Positions 1 through 9,297 of a stretch of DNA of 64,000 nt are shown here, piece after piece. Location: NCBI RefSeq assembly GCF_002233675.1, contig NZ_NMUQ01000002.1:905404-969403 (forward strand), given 5' to 3'. Source of the DNA: Paenibacillus herberti (GTDB taxonomy: Bacteria > Bacillota > Bacilli > Paenibacillales > Paenibacillaceae). The position numbers were made by a program, and so were the translations under genes. The notes beneath the pieces were generated by a model. The model searched no databases, was not told the origin of the DNA, and worked only from the letters and a program-made list of their open reading frames with translations. Positions within the stretch are counted from its first letter, which is position 1. Every line of letters begins with the position of its first letter.

Positions 1-65
1 AGGTTCGAGGTGGAAGCGCAGCAATGCGTGCAGCTGACGAATACTAATCGGTCGAGGGCTTATCC
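1..65 (+). rRNA. 23S rRNA, 3' end (partial)
   Basis: The first 65 bases carry the conserved 3'-terminal stretch of bacterial 23S rRNA, including GACGAATACTAATCGGTCGA. The gene begins before the window, so only its end is seen. It lies 88 bp before a 5S rRNA in the usual 23S-5S order. The exact 3' end is approximate. Confidence 0.95.
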
Positions 66-152
66 AAATCAGTGAAGCAACAGCCGGTCAGCACGGCGTA
101 TCGTTCGATCCAGTTTTCAGGGCGCAAGCCTACGCCTTGAGTAATGCAGCAC

Positions 153-269
153 GTTTGGTGGCGATGGCGGAAGGGAACCACGCGTACCCATCCCGAACAC
201 GACCGTTAAGCCTTCCAGCGCCGATGGTACTTGGACCGCAGGGTCCTGGGAGAGTAGGACGTCGCCAAG
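153..269 (+). rRNA. rrf: 5S rRNA
   Basis: A ~117-base 5S rRNA starting GTTTGGTGGCGATGGCGGA and closing with GTCGCCAAGC; the two ends pair as helix I. The central CGAACACGACCGTTAAGC and the late GGGAGAGTAGGACG are characteristic 5S segments. It is the last gene of the rRNA operon entering from the left. End coordinates are good to a few bases. Confidence 0.95.
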
Positions 270-285
270 CACAATGCAAACCGTA

Positions 286-316
286 CCGCCACATCTTCGG
301 ATGTGGCGGTTTTTTG
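286..316 (+). terminator. Intrinsic terminator of the rRNA operon
   Basis: A perfect 10-bp stem CCGCCACATC / GATGTGGCGG with a TTCG tetraloop is followed by six T residues. It lies 17 bp after the 5S gene. Confidence 0.92.
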
Positions 317-439
317 TTGTAATGCTGTTCTAAATTGGATTACTTTTCTAATTGGAACCCAGTCTTACATTCACTTTATACAAATAAAGGCCGTTAAATT
401 CCCTTGAAAGAAGGGTAATGAAGACTGGGGTAAGGCAGA

Positions 440-982
440 TTAGCGATGATAATAAGAAAAGAATGGTTCTTCAAATGGTAGCTTTAGAACACCGTCTCTT
501 TTTTCGTTGTGCAAGCGGATAAGAGCATAAACAAGTGGAGCCTGAAGCCATAGGTGAATTATTAAGTATCCAATTAAAAATGTGATTTCAGTCCAAGGGT
601 ATAGAGCTGCAATGGAGCAGATTCCAATCCAAAGTGTATGCAGCTGTAATCTTTGGAATACGGAGAGCTCTATGGGTAGGACAGGCATGTAACCAGGAAA
701 AGGCAAGTCCCTTCTCCACTGCCAGCGACTTGAGATAGACTCTAGTGAACGGCGGCGCAGCAGCGCCATGCGAATGACAACTGCATGCAGAAACGGAATT
801 AGAAATACACCTGTTACTAGGCTGATCACTGCTGGCAAAGGATCTGCTATGAGCAAGGAAATAGCAAGCAGCACTCCTGAGCTATAATAATAGCGAATAA
901 AGCCAGCCGTAAAAGGAATCTTGCGGACAAGACGGTATTGATAGATCGTAGCTTCCTTTTGTTCAGAAAGAGGCTGGAACAT
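440..982 (-). CDS. Hypothetical integral membrane protein
   Basis: A 180-residue protein of unknown function on the minus strand. Hydrophobic stretches near residues 34-70 and 115-155 suggest about four membrane segments, separated by a basic loop (RMALLRRRSLESISSRWQWRR). The ATG at 982 is chosen because AAGGAG lies six bases upstream; an in-frame ATG at 988 touches that site directly. I recognise no domain. It faces away from csfB, and the region between them probably holds promoters for both. The reading frame, ribosome-binding site and membrane character support a real gene; the function is open. Confidence 0.7.
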   Translation of the reverse strand: MFQPLSEQKEATIYQYRLVRKIPFTAGFIRYYYSSGVLLAISLLIADPLPAVISLVTGVFLIPFLHAVVIRMALLRRRSLESISSRWQWRRDLPFPGYMPVLPIELSVFQRLQLHTLWIGICSIAALYPWTEITFLIGYLIIHLWLQAPLVYALIRLHNEKRDGVLKLPFEEPFFSYYHR

Positions 983-1121
983 GGGCATCTCCTTGGTAAC
1001 CACAATGGAATGAGGCGGAAAACCCACCATTTAGGGGGATAATCACCAGTCGGGAACTGGAGCATAAGATGTATCAGTCCAGCAAGCAAAACCGACTCTT
1101 GCTTATTATACTGAAGATAAG

Positions 1122-1151
1122 GTATAAATTGCTAGAATTGAGGACATGATG
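1122..1151 (+). promoter_or_regulatory. Candidate sigma-F promoter of csfB
   Basis: GTATA (1122-1126), a 15-bp spacer and GGACATGATG (1142-1151) resemble the sigma-F consensus (GYATA, about 15 bp, GGnnAnAnTR), with one mismatch in the -10 box. It lies 37 bp before csfB, a forespore gene in B. subtilis. The assignment rests on motif and gene identity. Confidence 0.5.
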
Positions 1152-1188
1152 ATAATATCATTTTACTTGAAAGAAAGGCGGATGACTG

Positions 1189-1380
1189 ATGCATGATGAA
1201 ACATTATGCAAATGCATCGTGTGCGGCGAACTAAAGCCCCATGATCAGGGACTTCGAATTGTAACTGAATTTATTTGTGGCAGCTGCGAGAATGAAATGG
1301 TTCAAACTGATGTGTTGGATGAAAAATATCCCTTCTACGTTCACCAGATGAAGCAGATCTGGATCCATAAAAACGCCTAA
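1189..1380 (+). CDS. csfB: Anti-sigma factor CsfB/Gin
   Basis: A 63-residue protein of the CsfB (Gin) family. In B. subtilis it is made in the forespore and holds sigma-G (and in the mother cell sigma-E) inactive until the right stage. Two zinc-binding Cys pairs are visible, CIVC near residue 9 and CGSC near residue 31; the paired zinc motif is the family hallmark. The length matches the B. subtilis protein (64 residues). AAAGGCGG lies about nine bases before the ATG. A terminator follows directly, so it looks monocistronic. The position before yaaO and tmk matches B. subtilis gene order. Confidence 0.88.
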   Translation: MHDETLCKCIVCGELKPHDQGLRIVTEFICGSCENEMVQTDVLDEKYPFYVHQMKQIWIHKNA

Positions 1381-1382
1381 GT

Positions 1383-1413
1383 TTTCACCGCTAGCCGGTG
1401 AAAGCTTTTTTTT
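1383..1413 (+). terminator. Intrinsic terminator after csfB
   Basis: Stem TTTCACCG / CGGTGAAA with loop CTAGC, then GC and eight T residues. Confidence 0.88.
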
Positions 1414-1474
1414 GTGGCTATGTCTCTTTACAATTAAGAATAGCAATAGCCAATGAGAGAATGTGAGGATATAG

Positions 1475-3046
1475 ATGAAGATGAAAATAATTACGATGCC
1501 CATTGTGGAGATGCTGCAAAGGCATGCAGAGAAGGACCCGCTTTCCTTTCACGTTCCAGGACATAAAGGCAAAATTCCGCTGAGCAATGTTGGTGAGATG
1601 TCTGCCGAGGAGCAACTGTCCATAAGCCAGTCAGACTCCTGGTCTCTGTTTGAGGCCATTTTCCCAATCGATGTGACGGAGCTAAGTGATACCGATGATC
1701 TGCATGATGCTGGTGGTGCCATTGCGGAAGCTCAGCAGTTGGCGGCAAATTTTTTTGGCGCTGAGGAAACGTCTTTTCTGGTTGGGGGAAGTACGGCTGG
1801 CAATCTATCGCTTGTATTGGGCTGCTTTGAGCGGGGGGATGTGATTCTCGTACAGCGAAATGTACATAAATCGGTACTGAACGGGCTTAAGTTAGCTGGA
1901 GCATCCGTTGTGTTTCTGGACACAGAGCATGATTCCACAAGTGGGCTTCCAGATCTACCGATGATAGGAACCGTGGAAAAAGCTCTTAACCGTTGGCCGC
2001 ATGCTAAAGCGGTATTCCTTAGTAATCCCAGCTATTATGGCTGGTCGCGCAATTTACATCCTTATGCCGAATTGGTCCATCAGTGGGATCGGCTGCTGCT
2101 TATTGATGAGGCTCACGGAGCTCATTACGGACTGCATCCGCGGTTCCCATCCAGCGCTCTTCAGGCAGGGGCCGATGCGGTTGTCCAATCTACTCATAAA
2201 ACACTTCCAGCAATGACGATGGCAGCAATGCTGCATATGCAAGGGGACAGATTGAACCGCGATAGGGTCAAGCAAATGCTTGCGGCGTTACAAAGCTCTT
2301 CTCCTTCGTATCCCTTGATGGCTTCATTGGATATGGCTAGAGGAATGCTTTCACAGTATGGTGCAAAATGGTTTGAGCCTGGCCTGCATGCAGCTGATGC
2401 CATAAGGGGTTGGTTAAGAGAGCGGAGTAGCCGGTATGGATTGGCCGAGGATTTGCTGCATAACGAGGACATCCGTACGGATCCGTTGAGGATTGTTTTT
2501 TATGACCAAGAGGGAAGTGAAACGGGGATCGAGCTGCAGAAGCAGCTGGAGCGTAGAGGATGCTGGGCGGAAATGGCGGATGACCGCTATGTCGTACTTC
2601 TCGTTGGTGCGCAGAGTTCAAGCGAGGAGACAGAGCGGCTGCTGGAAGCGCTGATCGATATGGAGAAAGAAGATAACGGATCTGCAAGCTCGCCAAGTGT
2701 TAGGATAAAAATGGCTGATGAAGCTCATGGAATTCCGGCAATTGAGGGAGGCAGCTCGGTTATAAAGCCAATAACACGCGAGCTGGCAGAGCCGATCGTG
2801 TTGGAGCGATTTCCTCTGGAGCCGCATAGGCTAGAGCAGATACCCCTTTTACAAGCCGTTGGAAGGAAAAGTGGCGAGACGATCGTGCCGTATCCACCGG
2901 GAATCCCGATTTTAATGGAGGGGGAAACGATCCGGAAGGAAACGGTAGAGCTGATGAGTCGGCTTCAGGCAAGTGGTGTGCGTTTCCAGGGAATGAAGCT
3001 GTCTGAAAAAGGGCTTGTAAGGGTAATGTGTATTGAAAGTGTGTAA
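1475..3046 (+). CDS. yaaO: Orn/Lys/Arg decarboxylase family protein (YaaO-like)
   Basis: A 523-residue PLP-dependent fold-type-I decarboxylase. The N-terminal motif SFHVPGHKG is typical of the Orn/Lys/Arg decarboxylase major domain. The cofactor lysine is in QSTHKTL (Lys about 242), preceded by the PLP-contacting aspartate in LLLIDEAHGAHYG (near 212). A smaller C-terminal domain carries the family segment YPPGIPILMEGE near residue 475. The closest named relatives are B. subtilis YaaO and SpeA; the substrate (Arg, Lys or Orn) cannot be told from sequence. GTGAGGAT lies before the ATG. It sits upstream of tmk, as in B. subtilis. Confidence 0.88.
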   Translation: MKMKIITMPIVEMLQRHAEKDPLSFHVPGHKGKIPLSNVGEMSAEEQLSISQSDSWSLFEAIFPIDVTELSDTDDLHDAGGAIAEAQQLAANFFGAEETSFLVGGSTAGNLSLVLGCFERGDVILVQRNVHKSVLNGLKLAGASVVFLDTEHDSTSGLPDLPMIGTVEKALNRWPHAKAVFLSNPSYYGWSRNLHPYAELVHQWDRLLLIDEAHGAHYGLHPRFPSSALQAGADAVVQSTHKTLPAMTMAAMLHMQGDRLNRDRVKQMLAALQSSSPSYPLMASLDMARGMLSQYGAKWFEPGLHAADAIRGWLRERSSRYGLAEDLLHNEDIRTDPLRIVFYDQEGSETGIELQKQLERRGCWAEMADDRYVVLLVGAQSSSEETERLLEALIDMEKEDNGSASSPSVRIKMADEAHGIPAIEGGSSVIKPITRELAEPIVLERFPLEPHRLEQIPLLQAVGRKSGETIVPYPPGIPILMEGETIRKETVELMSRLQASGVRFQGMKLSEKGLVRVMCIESV

Positions 3047-3159
3047 TACTTTGCATGACCTGGCTTAGGGTCAGATTGTAATGCATCACAGGTTTCATTC
3101 TAGGTTCAAGCCCATTGTCATGGTATGATAGGAGAAACCATCACGCAGGGAGTATGAAT

Positions 3160-4169
<1,010 letters not shown>

Positions 4170-4185
4170 TAGGAGCCGATAACCG

Positions 4186-4629
4186 ATGAAAATTGATCCC
4201 GGGTACCGGCCAGTTGGCCAGGACCGATTACGCGACAATACTGCCGGCCGCCCGGTGCAAGCTAAGTCTTTCGCCGATGCTATGCTCCAGCAGAACGGCA
4301 ATCGCACCAGAGAAGAGCTAGCACAGAAGCTGCAAGACATCCAAGCGCAGGGAGAACGGCTAGCCCGTTCCATGACGGTGCGCGAGCTTAAGGCTTACAA
4401 GGCGATGGTCAAGCAGTTCCTGGAGCTGACGGTCCGCCGCGGCGTCGGCATTAAGGATGTGCGCAGCATGGATCGCAGAGGGCGGATCAAGCGGCACAAA
4501 CTGCTCGATGAGGTTGATGAGAGCCTGCTGGCCATGGCCGAGGAGCTGCTGCAGAGCGAGCAGGGCAGGATGCAGTTGCTGCAGAGCGTCGGTGACATCC
4601 GCGGCATGCTGATTAATTTGCTATTCTGA
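4186..4629 (+). CDS. yaaR: DUF327 family protein YaaR
   Basis: A 147-residue protein of the YaaR/DUF327 family, function unknown. The C-terminal half is a helical, charged segment containing LKAYKAMVKQFLELTVRRG and ending in a short hydrophobic tail, as in relatives. AGGAG lies about ten bases before the ATG. The gene starts 16 bp after darA and ends 11 bp before holB, so it is almost certainly co-transcribed with them. Confidence 0.85.
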   Translation: MKIDPGYRPVGQDRLRDNTAGRPVQAKSFADAMLQQNGNRTREELAQKLQDIQAQGERLARSMTVRELKAYKAMVKQFLELTVRRGVGIKDVRSMDRRGRIKRHKLLDEVDESLLAMAEELLQSEQGRMQLLQSVGDIRGMLINLLF

Positions 4630-4640
4630 AAGGAACACCG

Positions 4641-5621
4641 ATGAAACTTGCAGCTATTCCCGGCCAAGAAAAGGCCAAACAAATTCTGCAGCATGCGCTT
4701 CGCAGCGGCAGGGTATCCCATGCTTACCTGTTTGCCGGGCCAAGCGGAACCGGCAAGCTTCAGGCGGCGCTTGCATTCGCGCAGGCGCTTTTTTGCCTAT
4801 GCGGCGGCGATGATGCCTGCGGGGAGTGTCTGGAATGCCGCAAGTTCGAACACGGCAATCAGCCTGACTTGCATCGCATCGCGCCGGACGGGCAGTCCGT
4901 CAAGCTCGGCCAGATTCAAGAGCTGCAGCGAGAGATGTCCTATCGGACATCCGATAGCAGCAGCCGAAAGGTATATGTCATCGAGAAGGCAGATTCGATG
5001 ACGCTGCAGGCGGGCAATAGCCTGCTAAAATTCCTCGAGGAGCCAGTTTCGCCGACGGTGGCGATTTTGCTTGCGACGCATACAGGTGCAGTACTGCCGA
5101 CAATCGCCTCGAGGTCACAACCGGTTCCATTTCTTCCTTATTCCGCCGAACAAATGCTAGAGCAGCTAATTGCCGAGGAGCATCCTCCGGTGTTGGCTCG
5201 AGCGGCGGTGCATTTGGCCTCGGGATTAGACGGAAGCCGCGCTATTATTGAACAGATTGGGTTTGCAGAAATCCGAAATGTAGTGATACAATTAGGTAAG
5301 GAGAGCTTGTCTCGATTTACTGCGGCTTTGGTGACCATCCAGCAGCGTCTGTCGAAGACAGACCTGGGCGCCGATTCGCAGCTGCTTTTGTCCTTATTGG
5401 TATTGTGGTTTAGAGATATGATTCATTATCAGGCCGGACGGTCGGATAAGATGGTTTTTATAGATCAGTTGGAATGGATTAGTGCCCATGCCTTCACGAA
5501 GCCGGTATCTTACTGGGTGTCGTGCATGGAGCTTACGCTGCAGGCAGCGGGGATGATCAAGGCGAATGTCGCTCCCCAGCTGGCATTAGAGCAATTAATG
5601 GTACGTCTACAGGAGGGCTAA
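4641..5621 (+). CDS. holB: DNA polymerase III delta' subunit
   Basis: The 326-residue delta-prime subunit of the clamp loader, an AAA+ protein that helps load the beta clamp. Visible are Walker A-like GPSGTGK (about 33-39), a zinc module with four cysteines in the stretch from LFCLCGG to CRKFEHG (about 50-68), VIEKADSMTLQAGNSLLKF near 115-133, and the IASRS sequence at the usual SRC position near 156. The start gives the conserved opening PGQEKAKQIL. It lies in the run tmk-darA-yaaR-holB-ricT, four bases before ricT. Confidence 0.93.
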   Translation: MKLAAIPGQEKAKQILQHALRSGRVSHAYLFAGPSGTGKLQAALAFAQALFCLCGGDDACGECLECRKFEHGNQPDLHRIAPDGQSVKLGQIQELQREMSYRTSDSSSRKVYVIEKADSMTLQAGNSLLKFLEEPVSPTVAILLATHTGAVLPTIASRSQPVPFLPYSAEQMLEQLIAEEHPPVLARAAVHLASGLDGSRAIIEQIGFAEIRNVVIQLGKESLSRFTAALVTIQQRLSKTDLGADSQLLLSLLVLWFRDMIHYQAGRSDKMVFIDQLEWISAHAFTKPVSYWVSCMELTLQAAGMIKANVAPQLALEQLMVRLQEG

Positions 5622-5625
5622 ATCC

Positions 5626-6429
5626 TTGTATAATGTCGTCGGTGTCCGCTTCAAAAAAGCGGGCAAGATCTATTACTTTGATCCCGTCGAGCATCCCGTA
5701 GGCACGGACCATTACGTTATTGTGGAAACGGCTAGGGGTGTGGAATACGGCAAAGTCGTAGTCGGACAGAAACAGGTAGAAGAATCGGACGTAGTTCTCC
5801 CTCTCAAGAAAGTCATCCGCATCGCCAGCGACCAGGACGCCAAGGTAGTTGATGAGAACCGTGCCGCTGCCCAGGGAGCTTTTACAACCTGCTTGGACAA
5901 GATTCGGGCACATGGACTCAAAATGAAGCTGGTGGATGTAGAGTTTACGTTTGACCGCAACAAAATTATTTTTTATTTTACGGCAGAAGGTCGTATTGAT
6001 TTCCGTGAACTGGTCAAGGATCTGGCCAGCGTGTTCCGTACCCGGATTGAGCTGAGACAAATCGGCGTACGGGATGAAGCCAAGATGCTGGGAGGTATCG
6101 GCCCTTGCGGGCGGGTTCTCTGCTGCTCCTCCTGGCTGGGTGATTTTGAACCTGTGTCGATCAAGATGGCGAAGGATCAGAGTCTTTCCCTCAACCCTAC
6201 GAAAATCTCTGGATTATGCGGCAGACTTATGTGTTGCCTGAAATTTGAGCATGATAACTATGAGAGCGTGCGGGAAGAGATGCCTTCTGTCGGCAAGACG
6301 GTTGTCACCTCGCTCGGGGAAGGCCGCGTCACAGGTATCAATGCATCGTCCAAGACGGTATATGTCCAGCTCTATGATGTGAGTGGACGGCCGAAGGAAC
6401 TGCCGATTGATGAAGTTGTAATCAAGTAA
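5626..6429 (+). CDS. ricT: PSP1-domain protein RicT (YaaT)
   Basis: A 267-residue PSP1-domain protein. In B. subtilis RicT (YaaT) forms the RicA-RicF-RicT complex, carries iron-sulfur clusters, and supports sporulation, biofilm formation and RNase Y activity. The start TTG at 5626 lies eight bases after AGGAGGG. The Cys-rich segments GPCGRVLCCSSW (near 157-168) and GLCGRLMCCLKFEHDNY (near 195-211) are characteristic. The gene follows holB by four bases and precedes yabA, as in B. subtilis. Confidence 0.93.
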   Translation: MYNVVGVRFKKAGKIYYFDPVEHPVGTDHYVIVETARGVEYGKVVVGQKQVEESDVVLPLKKVIRIASDQDAKVVDENRAAAQGAFTTCLDKIRAHGLKMKLVDVEFTFDRNKIIFYFTAEGRIDFRELVKDLASVFRTRIELRQIGVRDEAKMLGGIGPCGRVLCCSSWLGDFEPVSIKMAKDQSLSLNPTKISGLCGRLMCCLKFEHDNYESVREEMPSVGKTVVTSLGEGRVTGINASSKTVYVQLYDVSGRPKELPIDEVVIK

Positions 6430-6486
6430 GGCCGGCTCTTAAGCCGGGCTTGGACGTCATGCAACAAAGCTCTGGGGTGTGAGTTC

Positions 6487-6885
6487 TTGGACAATAAAGA
6501 TCTTTTCCTGCATTTGGATGAGCTTGAAACAAAGCTTGGGGGATTTCACAAAGAGCTGAGAGAGCTGAAACTTAGCGTCAAGCAATTGCTTGAGGCGAAC
6601 AAACAGCTTTCTATAGAGAATCGGCAGCTCCGAAAGGTGCTCAAAAGAGAAACCAACCCTCATCTTGATCCGGCCCGGCAGCCGGCAAAGGCCGGAAGTG
6701 TTGCTTCCGCGTCGAACTCCCTGCCTGAGGATCCATCAAGAGAAGCTGATGTTTCAGCCGTTGGAGAAGGGCATGATAATTTGGCCCGTTTATATTATGA
6801 AGGTTTTCATATTTGCAATGTAAATTACGGTCATTTGAGAACAGAAGGGGATTGCTTGTTCTGTCTCTCGTTTTTGAACAAATAG
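6487..6885 (+). CDS. yabA: Replication initiation control protein YabA
   Basis: A 132-residue protein (119 in B. subtilis). YabA bridges DnaA and the beta clamp DnaN and restrains re-initiation. The N-terminal ~60 residues form a leucine-rich coiled coil (for example [19 protein letters not shown]). The C-terminus carries the zinc motif HICNVNYG...[13 protein letters not shown] variable Pro/Ser/Ala linker joins them. The start is TTG at 6487, with GGGGTG about seven bases upstream; no good ATG is available in frame. Confidence 0.92.
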   Translation: MDNKDLFLHLDELETKLGGFHKELRELKLSVKQLLEANKQLSIENRQLRKVLKRETNPHLDPARQPAKAGSVASASNSLPEDPSREADVSAVGEGHDNLARLYYEGFHICNVNYGHLRTEGDCLFCLSFLNK

Positions 6886-6893
6886 TTCTTACA

Positions 6894-6913
6894 AGGACCC
6901 GCTTGCGGGTCCT
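6894..6913 (+). terminator. Hairpin between yabA and yabB (weak terminator?)
   Basis: A perfect 8-bp stem AGGACCCG / CGGGTCCT with a CTTG loop, followed only by CTTTG. The short T-run makes it a weak or attenuating terminator at best. Confidence 0.4.
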
Positions 6914-6980
6914 CTTTGTCGTAATGGGGCGTTTCAGCTTATCCCACATGACTATTGTTCATGTCCGCAGGAAGGAGTTA

Positions 6981-7769
6981 ATGATGGAGTTTGATTTACT
7001 GCCCAGCGAAAGGCTGGATGATCTGCTATCCCATAATCTGCGTATCATCCAAAGCCGGGAGGTATTCAGCTTTTCGATGGATGCGGTGCTGTTGGCACGA
7101 TTCGCAGGCATCCCTAAACGCGGGAGGATTATTGATTTATGTACCGGCAACGGAGTTGTCCCTTTGTTATTGTCGACCCGGACTTCGGCCTCTATCGATG
7201 CGGTTGAAATTCAGCCGCGACTTGCCGACATGGCGCGCAGAAGCGTGGAGCTGAACGGACTGCAAAATCGCATCCAAGTGGTCGAGGGTGATCTTAGGGA
7301 ACAAGCCAAGCTGCTTGGATACGGGAAGTATGACGCTGTGACGGTTAATCCACCGTATTTGCCGCCATCCAGTGGGGATCGCAACGAAAACGAGCATTAT
7401 GCGGCAGCAAGGCATGAGATGAACGGTACGCTGGAAGAAATTGTGGAGCAGTGTGCCAGGCTTTTGCGGACGGGCGGGAAAGCTACGATGGTACATCGCC
7501 CAGCAAGGCTTGTTGAGATTATCGCGGCTATGACCCGTTGGAAGCTGGAGCCGAAACGGATTCGTTTTGTGCATCCTCATGCTGGCGCGGAAGCGAATAT
7601 GGTGCTGATCGAGGCGATGCGCGATGCCAAGCCTTCGGTGAGGCTGTTGCCACCGCTTATCGTTTACAGGGATCAGCAGCAGTACAGCGAGGAAATTATG
7701 GAGATTTATTTTGGACAAGAAAGGGGGAAGATGGATGCAACTGCAGAAGAGCTTCGCGCAGACGGATAA
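6981..7769 (+). CDS. yabB: SAM-dependent tRNA m6A37-type methyltransferase (TrmN6/YabB family)
   Basis: A 262-residue class I methyltransferase of the TrmN6/YabB family. The SAM-binding motif is IIDLCTGNGVVPLLLS (near residue 50) and the amino-methyltransferase signature NPPYLPP is near 123, consistent with adenine N6 methylation. E. coli TrmN6 acts on tRNA(Val) A37; the substrate here is inferred by family. AAGGAG lies upstream of two adjacent ATGs: 6981 is three bases away and 6984 six, so 6984 may be the used start. It overlaps rsmI by 35 bp; the GIY-YIG gene yazA, between the two in B. subtilis, is absent. Confidence 0.85.
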   Translation: MMEFDLLPSERLDDLLSHNLRIIQSREVFSFSMDAVLLARFAGIPKRGRIIDLCTGNGVVPLLLSTRTSASIDAVEIQPRLADMARRSVELNGLQNRIQVVEGDLREQAKLLGYGKYDAVTVNPPYLPPSSGDRNENEHYAAARHEMNGTLEEIVEQCARLLRTGGKATMVHRPARLVEIIAAMTRWKLEPKRIRFVHPHAGAEANMVLIEAMRDAKPSVRLLPPLIVYRDQQQYSEEIMEIYFGQERGKMDATAEELRADG

Positions 7770-8604
7770 AGGCACGCTGTATCTCGTAGCAACGCCGATC
7801 GGGAATCTCGAGGATATGACGATGCGCGCGATTCGAATTCTCAAGGAGGTCTCGCTTATCGCAGCGGAGGATACCCGTCAGACTCGCAAGCTGTTGAGCC
7901 GATTCGAGATCGAGAATCGATTGGTCAGCTATCATGAGCATAACAAGGCGGCGAGCGGCCCCGAGTTGTTGCGGTTGATGGATGAGGGCAGCAGTATTGC
8001 GCTCGTCAGCGATGCTGGAATGCCGGCTATCTCCGATCCGGGAGCGGATCTCGTGCGTGAAGCGGCACAGCGAGGAATTCCTGTCGTGCCTGTGCCGGGA
8101 GCCAATGCAGCGTTGTCTGCGCTTATTATGTCCGGTCTTCCGACAGAGCGATTCACTTTTGCTGGCTTCCCTCCACGGGATAAGAAACATTTGGATAAGT
8201 GGCTACAGGAGCTGAAGTTGCTCCCGGGAACGCTTTTGCTATATGAGTCGCCCCATCGGATCAGCAAAACGCTGCCTATCCTGCTGCAGGTTCTCGGTGA
8301 TCGGGATGCGGCTATGATTCGTGAGCTGACAAAGCGTCATGAGGAGGCTGTGCGCGGCACAATCTCGGAGTGTATCACTCATTTGGAGGAGCATCCACCA
8401 CTAGGAGAGTATTGTCTCGTTATTGCGGCGGGTGAGCCGGAGGAGGCTCTTCCTGGCTCTATCTGGTGGGAGCAGCTCGACTTGGAGCAACATGTGGAGC
8501 ATTATGAACAGCAAGGTAGCGACCGTAAGGAAGCGGTCAAGCAGGCTGCTGCTGACCGGGGGCTCTCTAAGAGAGACGTATATAATGAGGTTATGCGCAA
8601 ATAA
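7735..8604 (+). CDS. rsmI: 16S rRNA 2'-O-ribose C1402 methyltransferase RsmI
   Basis: A 289-residue tetrapyrrole-methylase-fold enzyme (RsmI) that methylates the ribose of C1402 in the decoding centre of 16S rRNA. Diagnostic segments are LYLVATPIGNLEDMT at the N-terminus, AAEDTRQTRKLL (near 42-53), LVSDAGMPAISDPG (near 85-98) and LLYESPHRI near 166. The ATG at 7735 is chosen: AAGGGGG ends seven bases before it, and the product starts just before the conserved domain. It overlaps the preceding gene by 35 bp and ends the yab run before the abrB inversion. Confidence 0.93.
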   Translation: MQLQKSFAQTDKGTLYLVATPIGNLEDMTMRAIRILKEVSLIAAEDTRQTRKLLSRFEIENRLVSYHEHNKAASGPELLRLMDEGSSIALVSDAGMPAISDPGADLVREAAQRGIPVVPVPGANAALSALIMSGLPTERFTFAGFPPRDKKHLDKWLQELKLLPGTLLLYESPHRISKTLPILLQVLGDRDAAMIRELTKRHEEAVRGTISECITHLEEHPPLGEYCLVIAAGEPEEALPGSIWWEQLDLEQHVEHYEQQGSDRKEAVKQAAADRGLSKRDVYNEVMRK

Positions 8605-8663
8605 TTCATAGAGTCAGCTGTAGCTACATGGGCTGCTCAATGGATGGATTTCACGTAGAGGAG

Positions 8664-8703
8664 TAAAAAAAGACCTTCCTGGGCTACAAAGAGCTCAGGA
8701 AGG
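8664..8703 (-). terminator. Intrinsic terminator of abrB
   Basis: Read on the minus strand, CCTTCCTG pairs with CAGGAAGG and is followed by TCTTTTTTTAC. It lies about 70 bp after the abrB stop. Confidence 0.8.
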
Positions 8704-8774
8704 CAAGTAAGGAGTATAAAAAGGTTAGAAATACCTTGGGTTAAGTTGCTAAAAACAATTATAACTGATTTTTT

Positions 8775-9029
8775 CTATTTTGTCACAGGGGTAGGCATTT
8801 CAGAAAGACAAGCATTGCAGACAATTTTTCCTTTGAAGTACGAAACGTTTTCAGCGTTGCCGCAGAAGATACAAGCAGGCTCATATTTCTTGAGCATGAT
8901 GCGCTCCCCATCAACATAAATTTCAAGCGCGTCCTTCTCACCAATACCCAGCGTACGGCGAAGTTCAATCGGAATAACGACACGTCCAAGCTCGTCCACT
9001 TTACGGACAATACCGGTAGATTTCATCAT
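8775..9029 (-). CDS. abrB: Transition-state regulator AbrB
   Basis: An 84-residue AbrB-family regulator. Residues 1-50 (MMKSTGIVRKVDELGRVVIP and onward) are the swapped-hairpin DNA-binding domain, near-identical to B. subtilis AbrB, which represses stationary-phase genes during growth. The C-terminal third differs: instead of the usual oligomerisation tail it carries two Cys pairs, CIFC and CNAC, spaced like a zinc ribbon. The start is one of two adjacent ATGs at 9029/9026, with AAAGGGG about 11 bases upstream. Promoter and Spo0A sites are recognisable immediately upstream. Confidence 0.93.
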   Translation of the reverse strand: MMKSTGIVRKVDELGRVVIPIELRRTLGIGEKDALEIYVDGERIMLKKYEPACIFCGNAENVSYFKGKIVCNACLSEMPTPVTK

Positions 9030-9052
9030 TAGCAAATTAACCCCTTTCATAT

Positions 9053-9069
9053 ATCGTCATTGTTCGACA
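9053..9069 (-). promoter_or_regulatory. Tandem Spo0A boxes in the abrB leader
   Basis: On the minus strand TGTCGAA (9069-9063) and TGACGAT (9059-9053) are tandem with a 10-bp repeat. B. subtilis abrB has the same arrangement (TGTCGAA, three bases, TGACGAA) just after its start point, where Spo0A~P represses it. Here the boxes lie roughly 17-33 bases after the predicted start point. Confidence 0.85.
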
Positions 9070-9092
9070 TAATACTACTTTTTATGATTTCA

Positions 9093-9121
9093 ATAATACC
9101 AACGATTCCCAAAACAGTCAA
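9093..9121 (-). promoter_or_regulatory. Sigma-A promoter of abrB
   Basis: On the minus strand -35 TTGACT (9121-9116), a 17-bp spacer and -10 TATTAT (9098-9093). Transcription would start near 9086, just upstream of the Spo0A boxes. Confidence 0.8.
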
Positions 9122-9239
9122 CCTGTCTTTTCTTGCGCGAATTGCATAAGAATGGAGCATTACAAGCCATGTAAGGGAATGGAATCTTAGATAATCTTAC
9201 TACAAGCTGAATTCATTTGGAAATGAAAATGCGACAACA

Positions 9240-9268
9240 TTCGACAAACAACCTATGATTTTGTCGAA
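9240..9268. promoter_or_regulatory. Second pair of Spo0A-box sequences, before the HD gene
   Basis: TTCGACA (9240-9246) and TGTCGAA (9262-9268) are two perfect Spo0A-box heptamers in opposite orientation, 15 bp apart. They lie 29-57 bp before the HD-domain gene. They may control that gene or help regulate abrB from upstream; sequence cannot decide. Confidence 0.55.
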
Positions 9269-9297
9269 AATATGAACAGAAAGCCGGGTGGGAGTAA

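Noticed and set aside
137-322. 61-residue protein
   Set aside because: It lies over the 5S rRNA gene and its terminator.
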